From contig CAVWEY010000003.1 in assembly GCA_963754135.1 (NCBI GenBank), forward strand, positions 558,001 to 622,000: a DNA stretch of 64,000 nt, in the 5' to 3' direction. Each line of letters begins with the position of its first letter. The first letter of the stretch is position 1. Below are positions 54,240 through 62,887 of this stretch, piece by piece. Made by a program: the position numbers and the translations under genes. Source of the DNA: JAJFUI01 sp963754135. Lineage in GTDB: Bacteria > Planctomycetota > Planctomycetia > Pirellulales > Thermoguttaceae. Below the pieces are notes generated by a model. The model was not told the DNA's origin, made no database searches, and saw only the letters and a list, made by a program, of their open reading frames with translations.

Positions 54240-54269
54240 AGTGTAGCACGCCGCGCGGCCGGCTGTCAA
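54240..54269 (-). promoter_or_regulatory. Sigma-70-type promoter of the TPR gene
   Basis: On the minus strand TTGACA (54264-54269), 18-base spacer, TACACT (54240-54245). The region downstream contains GTAGGAATGGTGGG, which is also found after the same promoter type at 62662-62691. Confidence 0.65.
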
Positions 54270-54307
54270 TCGGCCACCGGCGACGGGAGTCGCCCCCCAA
54301 CTGGCGC

Positions 54308-54367
54308 GTAGGACGAGTTTTCCAACTCGTCCATCTCCCTCGGGACGAGTTGGAAAACTCGTCCTAC
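54308..54367. repeat. Palindromic element, 'GTAGGACGAGTTTTCCAACT' word family
   Basis: Perfect 25-base arms (54308-54332, 54343-54367) around a ten-base loop. The right arm supplies the TAG stop codon of the TIR-Sel1 gene (54364-54366). Confidence 0.9.
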
Positions 54368-57300
54368 GGGGCTGAGTCCGGTCCGGCTTTCTGCGCCTTT
54401 TCGATCTGCTCGATTCGCTTCGCCGCTCCTGGTTCGCCTTGCCTGGCCGCTTTGCGGAACCAGTCGACGGCCTTGCCGAGATCCTTTTCGACGCCCTTTC
54501 CCGCCTCATAGAGCGTGCCAAGATTGAACTGGGCCTGTGCGTTGCCCTGGTCGGCCGCCTTGCGGTACCACTGAGCGGCTTGGGCGTAGTCCTGCTTGAC
54601 TCCCGTACCGTTGAAGTAACTGATTCCCAGGTTGACTTGGGCGACGTCTTCTCCGCCCTCAGCGGCCTTGCGATACCATTGCACGGCTTGGTGGACGTCC
54701 TTCTCGACGCCGTATCCCATATAGTACATGAATCCCAAATGGCGTTCTGCCGAGTGGTTGCCCTGCGCGACTGCTTTGCGATACCACTGGACGGCCAGGG
54801 CGTCATCCTGGTTTACCCCCGCACTGCGCCTGTACATGTATCCCAACTTGTCTTGCGCGAAGGCATACCCTTGCTCGGCGGCCTTGCGGTACCAATGTGC
54901 GGCCTGGGCGGGATCCTTCCCGACGCCTCTTCCGTTCTCATACATGAGGCCCAAATTGGACTGCCCCACCGCCCTGCCTTGCTCCGCCGCCCGGCGGAAC
55001 CACTGCGCGGCCGCAACGTAATCCCGCTTCACGCCCATCCCATTATCGTACATGAGTCCCAAATCTGATTCCGCAGCGGCGCATCCTTGGTCCGCAGCTT
55101 TATGATACCATTCTAGGGCTTTCGCATAGTCTTTCTCGACGCCCTGGCCGAGGCGGAACGCCCACCCCAACTCGAATTGTGCCATGGGGTGGTTCTTCTC
55201 CGCCGCTTTTCGGAACCACGGCAGGGCCTTCGCATAGTCCTTTTCTACGCCGCGGCCCTCCTTATAGAGCAAGCCCAGTTTGTACTCGGCTTCAGGATCG
55301 CCCTGTTCGGCCGCCGCCTGCTGTGTCGCAACCAGTTGGTTGAGGGCCTCGGTGTATCCTTGGCCGGCGGCTTTGGCGAGCCACTCGCCGGCCTTTTTCC
55401 GGTCTTTCTCGACTCCTTTTCCCTCCTTGTAGAGGAGGTAAAGCTGATATTGCGCCATGGCGTAGCCCTGATCGGCCGCTTTGCGGAACCACTGGGCGGC
55501 CTTGGCGTAATCCCGTTCGACGCCGGTCCCGTCGAGGTACAACGAGGCCAGGTTGCACATGGCCGCCGGGCTGTTCCTGTCGCCCGCCTTGAGATACCAG
55601 GAAGCCGCTTTGCCCGGATTCGGCCGAAGCCCATAGCCATAGTAGTACAGGTCGCCCAGGTTGGACTGCGCCTCGGCGTTGCCCTGTTCGGCGGCCTTAT
55701 CGTACCACAGGCGTGCTTCGGCGTAGTCCTGGGCGACGCCCCAGCCGTTGGCGTAGAGCAGGCCCATGCCGTTTTGCCCCTCGGCGTTGCCCTGGCCCGC
55801 CGCCTTTCGATACCAGACGACGGCCTGAGCGAGGTTCCTGGGGAACCTGGGCGCGCCGTGCAAGTACCGGTGTGCCAGGCCGCACTGCGCGGCAGCGAGG
55901 CCCTGGTCGGCGGCCTTTTGATACCACTCGGCCGCCTTGGCGCTGTCACGGTCAACCCCCAAACCCTTGTCGTACAAGTGCCCCAAACTGTACTGTGCGA
56001 ACACGTCGCCCTTGTCGGCCGCTTTTCGATACCAGAGTTCCGCCTCCTCGTAGTCTTGCTTGACTCCGGCGCCATCTTCGTAGAGTTGGCCAAGGTGCCG
56101 CTGCGAGAAAGCGTCGCCGCTGGCGGCCCCTTTGCGGAACCACGTCAATGCCTTGTCGTAATCCTGCTTCACCCCTTTCCCCAACGCATAGGCCAGCCCG
56201 GTGTTGCCTTGCGCCGTGGAGTTGCCCTTCTCGGCCGCCCTGAGAAAGAGCGGGAATGCCTTCTGCGGGTCCTTGGGAACTCCAAAACCGTTGAAATACA
56301 TATATCCCAACTCACCGATGGCGGCCGGATAGTCTTGATCGGCCGCCTTGCGGAGCCAATAGCCGGCTTTGCTGTAATCCTGGGCAACACCCCGGCCATA
56401 AATAAATGCCCCGAGCCAGGACCTGCGCCTCGCTGTTTCCCTGGTTTGCCAGGGGCTCGAACAACTTCATTGCCAGCGCGTAGTCCTTTCCGTTGTACGC
56501 CGCGCGGGCCGCCGCAAGCTGTTCCGCCGGCGTCGGTCCCGTGCCGGCGGCGCCGGCAGGTGGGGCAGGGGTTTTATCGGCGGGGGTTGCCGCGGTGGGC
56601 GTCGTTCCGGCGGGTGTTGCCGCAACGGGGGTTGTTGCAACGGGCATTGCTGCGGTGGGCTCTGGATGGCGAGTGCGGCTGGTGACCGCGAGGGCGATAA
56701 TCCCCACAACTACCAGCAAACCCAGACCAACGGCTACGGCAAGCGCTTTCTTCTTCCGGACAACGCCGCCCGCAGTCGATTGCCACTGGCTCGCCTCTTC
56801 GCCGCGTCCTCTTGTTTCTTCATCCTCAGCAGCCTGATCAAATGGAGCCTGCTCGGCGGCCGATGACGAGGACACGACGGGCGCGGGCGTGTCGCAGGCT
56901 CACTCGGGCAGCGGGCGGCAATCTCCCGGGCACGATCGCGGATCGCCCCAAGAATGTCCAGCCGCACGGCTTGCCATTTCGCGGTGCTTTCGGTGTACTC
57001 GACAAGCGGAGCCGGCTTGCCGGGCAGCATTTGCCGGTCCGCCAGCCAGTCGAGATACCTCGTCCAAGGTGGGGCCCACCAGGATGGGAATCAGCGACAA
57101 TTCACCGCCCTCCACCCGTTGGCGGATCCAAGGCAACTCGAACTTCTGGATAAAGTCCGAACTCACGAAGTCCTGGCTGATCAGCAGGATCGCCAGGTGC
57201 GCCCGGTCGATCTCCGACTTGATCAACTTCCTGTACTCGGCGCCGGGCAGTTGCTTCAACGCATGATCGTACCAGATTTCGACCCCGGTCCTTTTCAACT

Positions 57301-57394
57301 GCTGGGCGAGCCAGGGGATCAGTCCGTAAGTCCCCTCTTTCACCCAGGTCTCGTCCCGATGACTGTAGCTGACGAATACGTGGACCGTCGGCAT
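54364..57394 (-). CDS. TIR domain - transmembrane - Sel1-repeat protein (three frameshifts)
   Basis: About 1008 residues when joined. N-terminal TIR (TIR_2-like): HVFVSYSHRDETWVKEG, GVEIWYDHALKQLPGAEYRKLI, AHLAILLISQDFVSSDFIQKFELP with the putative catalytic Glu, SLIPILVGPTL. After breaks near 57050 and 56895 comes an acidic linker, then a membrane helix (ALAVAVGLGLLVVVGIIALAV) and an Ala/Pro/Thr-rich spacer. After a break near 56420 there are about 17 Sel1-like repeats of 36 residues (AEAQSNLGDLYYYGYGL... KAASWYLKAG). TIR domains cleave NAD or scaffold signalling; Sel1 arrays bind partners. By topology, TIR is cytoplasmic and Sel1 periplasmic (inference). AAGGA precedes ATG 57394. Confidence 0.85.
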
Positions 57395-57548
57395 ACGATG
57401 CATCCTTCGTCGTCTGGCAGTTTCTTGCGGCTAGGACCGGCACTCCCTAATCATCCGGCGTTGCCCCTCTGTTACTGTAATGGTGCAAAAACCCGCCGTC
57501 AATAACCCGAAACAGCCGCGTCGCCATCCCGCATACCACAATGCCTCC

Positions 57549-58385
57549 TCAGTTGCCCTCCGGCGTCTTCATAGGGAACTCTTTTCCGGCGAAGAAGAAT
57601 GCCGCTGTCACGGACAGCACCATGCCCGCGCTGAGCAGCGCAAGCACGCACGTCGGCGCCCCCGGTGCAGTGGCCAGGTTGATCGACCATTCCGTGCCGT
57701 TGGAAGGTTCCAGCCAGCGCAGAACCAGCACCCGGAAGTAGTACATGATCGTCAACCGGCGGGCCACCGTGTCGAGGCTGGCCAGAATGCCCTCGAAAAG
57801 GAAGATGTAAGCCACGCCCATGAAAAGCGACCACCGCATGAGCAGTCCCAGGAGGCCAAACAATCCGCAATACCCGGCTTGAGCCAGCGTCATTGCGACG
57901 GCCGTCCTTAGTGCCTGCCCGATCAATCCCGGAGTCACCGGTTCGCCTGCCGTCAGGGCAATGGCCGCGAACGTGGCCGCGGTAAACACTGTCGTCAACA
58001 CTGAAATCACCAACAACGTCGCCAACAGCTTGACCAGGTAAATGGCCCAGCGCGGCAGAGGCCGCAGCAACAGATAAGTCAGTGTCTGTTCTTCGACCTC
58101 GTCTTGGATGATGCCGGCGGCGTACAACAGTGCCGCCAGGGGCACCAGGGTATGGGGAATGAGGTTAAAGACCAGAGTGAACTGGAGATTGTCGGCAGCG
58201 GGCGGAAAGCGCAGAACCAGATTGACCGCCGCGGCCAGTACGCCCGGCAGCGCAAACAAGAGCGACAGCACCAGCAGCCGGCGGCCGCGGATATGTTGGC
58301 GCAGCGTCAGCACGAACAGGGTAACCAGAGCGCCCACGGCGGGACGCCGCGACAAGACGACGGCATCGGCGGCAACGTCGGTCAT
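57549..58385 (-). CDS. ABC-2 type transporter permease
   Basis: 278 residues with six hydrophobic helices (ALVTLFVLTLRQHI, LLVLSLLFALPGVLAAAVNL, LVPLAALLYAAGIIQDEVEEQTLTYLLLRPLPR, LATLLVISVLTTVFTAATF, LAQAGYCGLFGLLGLLMRW, VLALLSAGMVLSVTAAFFF). The QDEVEEQTLTYLLLRP segment is the coupling helix typical of ABC-2 exporters. It overlaps its ATPase gene by four bases. Last gene of a four-gene exporter operon. Confidence 0.9.
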   Translation of the reverse strand: MTDVAADAVVLSRRPAVGALVTLFVLTLRQHIRGRRLLVLSLLFALPGVLAAAVNLVLRFPPAADNLQFTLVFNLIPHTLVPLAALLYAAGIIQDEVEEQTLTYLLLRPLPRWAIYLVKLLATLLVISVLTTVFTAATFAAIALTAGEPVTPGLIGQALRTAVAMTLAQAGYCGLFGLLGLLMRWSLFMGVAYIFLFEGILASLDTVARRLTIMYYFRVLVLRWLEPSNGTEWSINLATAPGAPTCVLALLSAGMVLSVTAAFFFAGKEFPMKTPEGN

Positions 58386-59358
58386 AGGCTGTATTCTCCC
58401 ACCAGGTACTTGAACACGGCGTCCAGGTTATCGTCTTCCGAGTAGACTTCCCGAATGGCCGTTGCACCCTCCAGCGCCAGCGCCGGCAAGCGGGCGTAGA
58501 AGACGTCCGGGCGGCGCGTCTCCGCGAGCAGGGCCTTCTTGCGTTCGAGTATGGTCACGCTCTCGACTTCTTCCCAGCGGACCACCTTGGCCGCCAGCGC
58601 CCGATAGTCGTCGCAGACCAGAACGATCCGATGGGGATGCCGGTCGATCAGGTCCCGTATTTCCCGCACCTGGCCCTCGGCCACCAACCGGCCGCGGTGC
58701 AACAAGACGATATTCGGCGTGAGGGCCTCCACCTCGTGCAAGATATGACTGGAGACCACCACGCAGCGCCCGCTGCCGTCCAGGCCGCGGATCACGTCCA
58801 GCAGGTCTCGCCGCGCCACCGGGTCGGTGCCGGTAAACGGCTCGTCCAGCAGCAGCACCCGCGACTCTTGGACCAGGGCCTGGGCCAGCTTGGTCCGTTG
58901 CCGCATTCCCTTGGAATAGCCGTAGATTGCTCGGCGCATGTGCTCCGTCATGCCCACCATGGCAAGCACCCTCTCAGCCGCCGCTGCGGCATCGGATCGG
59001 CCCATTCCCGAAAGCCGGGCACAGGTGCGGACGAAGTCGTGTCCCGTCATCCACTGGTAAAAGGCGTCTTGTTCGGGACAGAGGCCGATGTACCGCATCA
59101 GGGCCGGATTATTCCAGGCCCGGTGCCGAGGACGCGCACGCTTCCCTGACTGGGCCGGAGTTGCCCGGTGGCCAATTGCAACAGCGTGGACTTGCCGGCC
59201 CCGTTGGGACCCAGGAGGCCGGTGATGCCGGGCGGTATCCGCAGCGTCAGGTTGTTTAAGCCGATGACGTTGCCGTACCACTTGGAGACGCCTTCGAACT
59301 CGACGACGGGCGTCACCTGAGCCGGTCCAGCGATTTCACGCGGGTGCTCAAAGTCCAT
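58382..59358 (-). CDS. ABC-2 exporter ATP-binding protein (one frameshift)
   Basis: About 325 residues joined. The first frame from ATG 59358 holds VVEFEGVSKWYGNVIGLNNL and Walker A LLGPNGAGKSTLLQLATG. After a shift near 59110, the rest: IGLCPEQDAFYQWMTG (Q-loop), YSKGMRQRTKLAQAL (signature), VLLLDEPFTGTDPVARR (Walker B), VVVSSHILHEVEAL (H-loop). The C-terminal 80 residues resemble drug/lipid exporter ATPases. It overlaps the upstream permease gene by 46 bases and the downstream permease by four. Confidence 0.88.
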
Positions 59359-60529
59359 AGTGAAAGTCCCAACAAGCCGGCCAGCACGCCGGCCGACCAA
59401 ATCCACGGATACTGCGGCACGAGTTGGTCCGCGAGGCGGCGATTGTTGATTTGGCCCGACCCCGCGGCCGATCCGCCGCGTCCGAAGAACGGCGTCAGCG
59501 CCGCTCGCGGCACTTCGACGGCCCGGCCGATCTCCACCCATGCGGCATCGGTGTTCAGCAGCGCCTCGCCCAGGCGTTGGAGGTTGGCGGTGTAGGAACA
59601 GAGCGGCCGCCAGTTGCCGGGCGCCGCTTCCGCTTCCGCTTGCCCGACGCGATCCCGCAGGCGGAGCCGCATTTCACCCGACATACGCCCGTTCCACCGG
59701 TTCCGTTCCACGGCAGGCTCATCGGGGCCGCGGGACACGTCGTGCCGTGGGACGTTGCCCCGGCCTGCCTCCTCCTGCCGAATGCTACGGAAAAAGGCCT
59801 CTCGCTGGATGCCGCCCAGCGCGGCCGCGACCGCCGCGCTGATGATCCACAGACCGACCCAGGCCATGCCCACGTAGAGTGACCGCCGCGAAAGGGACGA
59901 CAGCGCCAGCATGAGAGTTCCGGCCGAGACCACCATGATGAGGCCATACAAGATGCTGGCCGGCAGCAAACGCCAGGTGTCGCGGATCACGCTCAGGTCG
60001 AGGCTGAAGCAAACGCCCAGCACGTAGGCCGCGGCCGCCGGCAGAACGGCCACCGCGGCCACCAGGGCGGCAATCACGCCGAGCTTGCCGAGGAAGTAAT
60101 CGAGCCGCCTCACCGGGCGGGAGAAATACAGCGGCAGGGCGTTGAATCGCAGGTCGCGGCTCACGAGGTTCGGCCCCACCATCACCACCAGCAGCATGAT
60201 GAAGAACAGCTCGCACTTGAAGAACGTCGAATACGCGATCGTCCACACCGCGTGGCGGTAGGCGTGCGGATCGGCGGCGACGCCCGAGGGGAGAATCGGG
60301 CGCAGCAGACCCAGCACCGTCTCCGATCCCTGCTCGAACATTCCCCACAAGGCCAGCGTGACGGCCAGGGCCAGCGCCGGCATCCATGCCATCACCAGCA
60401 AGATGCGGACAAACGAGAACGTCCCCTTGAGTTGCCCGCGAGTCCCTGCCTGGTGATGGCCAGCCAGCGCCAGGCGTGACCCGACAGCGATCCTTTCCAA
60501 TGCTGGTATCCCTGGTCAAAGACGGGCAT
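59313..60529 (-). CDS. ABC-2 type permease, planctomycete type (one frameshift)
   Basis: About 405 residues. The N-terminus MPVFDQGYQHWKGSLSGHAWR from ATG 60529 breaks near 60438 and resumes as QLKGTFSFVRILLVMAWMP. Membrane helices: LLVMAWMPALALAVTLALW, ELFFIMLLVVMVGPNLVSRD, LGVIAALVAAVAVLPAAAAYVL, ASILYGLIMVVSAGTLMLAL, VGLWIISAAVAAALGG, and WIWSAGVLAGLLGLSLWTL at the end. A roughly 120-residue soluble loop lies before the last helix. It pairs with the ATPases on each side; the exported compound is unknown. Confidence 0.82.
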
Positions 60530-60550
60530 GATGTTCTCTGGCGAATGGAT

Positions 60551-61465
60551 TCAATCGCCGTCGTGTTCGACGGCCTTTAGGAACACTTCCTCCAGTGTGC
60601 TTCTCTGAGGGCGAAGATGGCGGATCTGCTCGCCCGCAGCGACGGCGAGTTCCCACAGCATTTGCTGCGGCTTCCCGGTGGGCAGGCGCACCAGAAGGCT
60701 CCCGTCCTGGAACTTCACGGAGCAGCCCGCCTCGGCAAGGCGGCCGGCGAAAGACTCTGCGTCTGCCTTGACGCGGACCTCGTAGCATTGCTCGTGCCGG
60801 TCCTTGAGCTCCTGGATCTCCCCCTGAGCCACCAGCCTGCCCTGGCTCAACACAACGACGTGGTTGCAGACGAACTCGACGTCCGGCAGCAGATGGCTGG
60901 AGAAGAGCAGGCTCATCTGCTTGCCGTGGGCCAGGTTGCGGGCCAACTCCAGCATCTCGGTGCGCCCCCTCGGGTCCATGCCGTTGGTGGGCTCATCGAG
61001 AATGAGCAGGCGCGGGTCGTGAACCAATGCCGACGCCAACTTCAAACGCTGTTTCATGCCGGCCGAGTAAGATTCCACGGGCCGATAGCGGACTTCGCCC
61101 AAATCAACGTAATTGAGCACCTCGTGGGCCCGCTGCAGGGCGCCGGTGCGCAACATCCCGCACAACTCTCCGGCGTAGGCCACGAAATCAACCCCCGCAA
61201 CGCCCGGAAAAAGACATTCGTCCTCGGGCACGAAGCCGGCCGCCTGGCGAATGGCCAGCCGTCGGGAGCGCAGATCAAGACCGAGCACCTCTCCCGACCC
61301 CGAGTCGATCGCGATCAGTCCCAAGAGCGCGCGAATCATGGTCGTCTTGCCCGCCCCGTTCGGGCCGAGAAGACCCACGGCGCCGGGCGGTACGGCCACC
61401 GACAACTCCCGCAGGGCCGTGATCCTCCCGTAAGTCTTCGTGACGTCGTGCAGCGCAAATAGCAT
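60551..61465 (-). CDS. ABC-2 exporter ATP-binding protein
   Basis: 304 residues from ATG 61465. Walker A LLGPNGAGKTTMIRAL, Q-loop AGFVPEDECLFPG, signature YSAGMKQRLKLASAL, Walker B LLILDEPTNGMDPRG, H-loop LLFSSHLLPDVEF; C-terminal STLEEVFLKAVEHDG. It is the first gene of the operon (ATPase, permease, ATPase, permease). Two ATPases and two permeases suggest a heteromeric exporter, or two coupled ones, for lipid, polysaccharide or drug; the substrate is not readable. Confidence 0.93.
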   Translation of the reverse strand: MLFALHDVTKTYGRITALRELSVAVPPGAVGLLGPNGAGKTTMIRALLGLIAIDSGSGEVLGLDLRSRRLAIRQAAGFVPEDECLFPGVAGVDFVAYAGELCGMLRTGALQRAHEVLNYVDLGEVRYRPVESYSAGMKQRLKLASALVHDPRLLILDEPTNGMDPRGRTEMLELARNLAHGKQMSLLFSSHLLPDVEFVCNHVVVLSQGRLVAQGEIQELKDRHEQCYEVRVKADAESFAGRLAEAGCSVKFQDGSLLVRLPTGKPQQMLWELAVAAGEQIRHLRPQRSTLEEVFLKAVEHDGD

Positions 61466-61515
61466 TGCAATCGCGGTGTCCCTTGGTTGTCGGCGGAGCG
61501 TGACGAGTACAGAAA

Positions 61516-62484
61516 TCACTTTCCGGCAATGATCAGATCCAGCCGTCTGCTCTCTTCCTCCACCGGCAGATCGCCGCCTTCGATGGTCATCCAGCCGTTG
61601 TAGCCGACCTGGTCCAGGGCCTTCCGCACGGCAGGCCAATCGACGCTCCCCTGGCGGATGTTGCAGAAACCGGAGAGCCCGCCGCCGCGGCCGTGGGCGT
61701 CGAGCTTGAAGTCTTTCACGTGACAACTCACGATCAGATTGCCCAATGCTCGAATCCAATCTTGCGGTGGAGCGTACTTGACATGGTTGCCGATGTCAAA
61801 CAGCGTTTTGACCGAAGGACTTTGGAACGAGGCGACGAAGTTTGCAAACAGATCGGGCTTCACCCAGAGATTGTTCCAAACATTTTCCAAGGCGATGACG
61901 ACGCCGGTTTTCTCCGCCGCGGGGATCAATCGTTTCACGCCCTGCCGCGCCGTGTCGGCCGCATGATTGTGGGCCTCGATGTACTTCTCGTACTTTGCGT
62001 TGTCGCCCGCAATCACTTGCTTGAGATGACCGGTGTTTTCATCAAAACGAATATCGAATTCCCAAGCCTCGGGGATGGGCATACCGCCGATCTTGCACGG
62101 GACATAAAGCACGTTGCCGGCGCCATAGCCTTTTGCAGCCCGCAAGGCCGTCTCCATTTGGGCCACGCTTTCGGCCATCGCCGCGTCACCGCCGTTGAGA
62201 TTCCCCCAACCGAACAGAAGCGAATGAATTTTCATGCCCAGCGATTCGGCCGTCTGTCGGGCTGAGGCAATCTGCTTCTCCGACGCCTTCCAGTCGGTTG
62301 CCTGATAGCCTTCAAAGCCGGCCACCTTCCACGTTCGGAGAACCTCTTCGCTGGGTTGACCGATCAGTGCCTTGTGCAGAGTCGTCTTCCAAGTGGCGGC
62401 CTCTGTCCCAGAGCTGAGGGCAAGTCCCACTCCAGCAGCGGCCGACGCCGCCATGAAATCACGTCGGTTCAAGCGGGTAACCAT
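61516..62484 (-). CDS. Tat-exported sugar phosphate isomerase/epimerase-like TIM barrel
   Basis: 322 residues from ATG 62484. Tat signal MVTRLNRRDFMAASAAAGVG (RRDFM). TIM barrel of the AP-endonuclease-2 family: GFEGYQATDW, LGMKIHSLLFGW, VVIALENVWNNL, TLFDIGNHVKYA, IVSCHVKDFKL, GWMTIEGGDLP, with Glu/Asp/His metal ligands. Paralog of 12876-13823 but only distantly. It is driven by the promoter at 62662-62691 with a 170-base leader. The ABC exporter operon begins 50 bases downstream. Confidence 0.9.
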   Translation of the reverse strand: MVTRLNRRDFMAASAAAGVGLALSSGTEAATWKTTLHKALIGQPSEEVLRTWKVAGFEGYQATDWKASEKQIASARQTAESLGMKIHSLLFGWGNLNGGDAAMAESVAQMETALRAAKGYGAGNVLYVPCKIGGMPIPEAWEFDIRFDENTGHLKQVIAGDNAKYEKYIEAHNHAADTARQGVKRLIPAAEKTGVVIALENVWNNLWVKPDLFANFVASFQSPSVKTLFDIGNHVKYAPPQDWIRALGNLIVSCHVKDFKLDAHGRGGGLSGFCNIRQGSVDWPAVRKALDQVGYNGWMTIEGGDLPVEEESRRLDLIIAGK

Positions 62485-62661
62485 GAGAACGTTCTCCGAA
62501 ACGAGATGTGGACCGATATTCCCCATAGGGACGTCGCTCGGATGCTCTGAGCGGCAACTTCCCCCATGTTAGCCAAGAGCTGCGTGGAATTCCAGTTAGC
62601 CCGCTGATTTCCCCGCCGGGCGCGTGGGTGCCCCGCGTACCCACCGTTCCTACACACGAAG

Positions 62662-62691
62662 AGCGTAGCACGCCTCCCAACCGGTTGTCAA
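62662..62691 (-). promoter_or_regulatory. Sigma-70-type promoter of the isomerase gene
   Basis: On the minus strand TTGACA (62686-62691), 18-base spacer, TACGCT (62662-62667), followed by GTAGGAACGGTGGG. The same -35/-10 layout and downstream block occur at 54240-54269. Confidence 0.65.
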
Positions 62692-62758
62692 TCGACGGCA
62701 ACCGCTCCGGCCGGGGATTGGACGTTGGGCGATGAATCGCAGGGAGAAGGCCACCCCA

Positions 62759-62779
62759 CCGGCGGCTGTTAGCCGCCGG
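62759..62779. repeat. Hairpin CCGGCGGCT-GTT-AGCCGCCGG
   Basis: A perfect 9-bp stem with a three-base loop. It contains the GGCTGTTAGCC core of the element at 46898-46977 but lacks the second arm. Confidence 0.7.
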
Positions 62780-62887
62780 CTATTGTGTGTTCCCACAGAC
62801 GCTCGCCCGCCACTTTTCCGTTTGCCCGCGGTGGTCTACAATGGTCGCTTTGCACGGAGGGAACCTTCACCAGCCGCGGCTTTTTCC

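Larger units (their letters stand above)
62485..62887. other. Divergent control region of the isomerase and pyrG genes
   Basis: 403 bases without a gene. It contains the isomerase promoter (62662-62691), a hairpin at 62759-62779 and, for pyrG, a TACAAT box at 62837-62842 without a convincing -35. Confidence 0.5.

Noticed and set aside
52700..56400. CRISPR-like or tandem DNA repeats of about 102-108 bases
   Set aside because: The periodicity follows 34-residue TPR and 36-residue Sel1 protein repeats; the DNA copies are diverged and there are no spacers.
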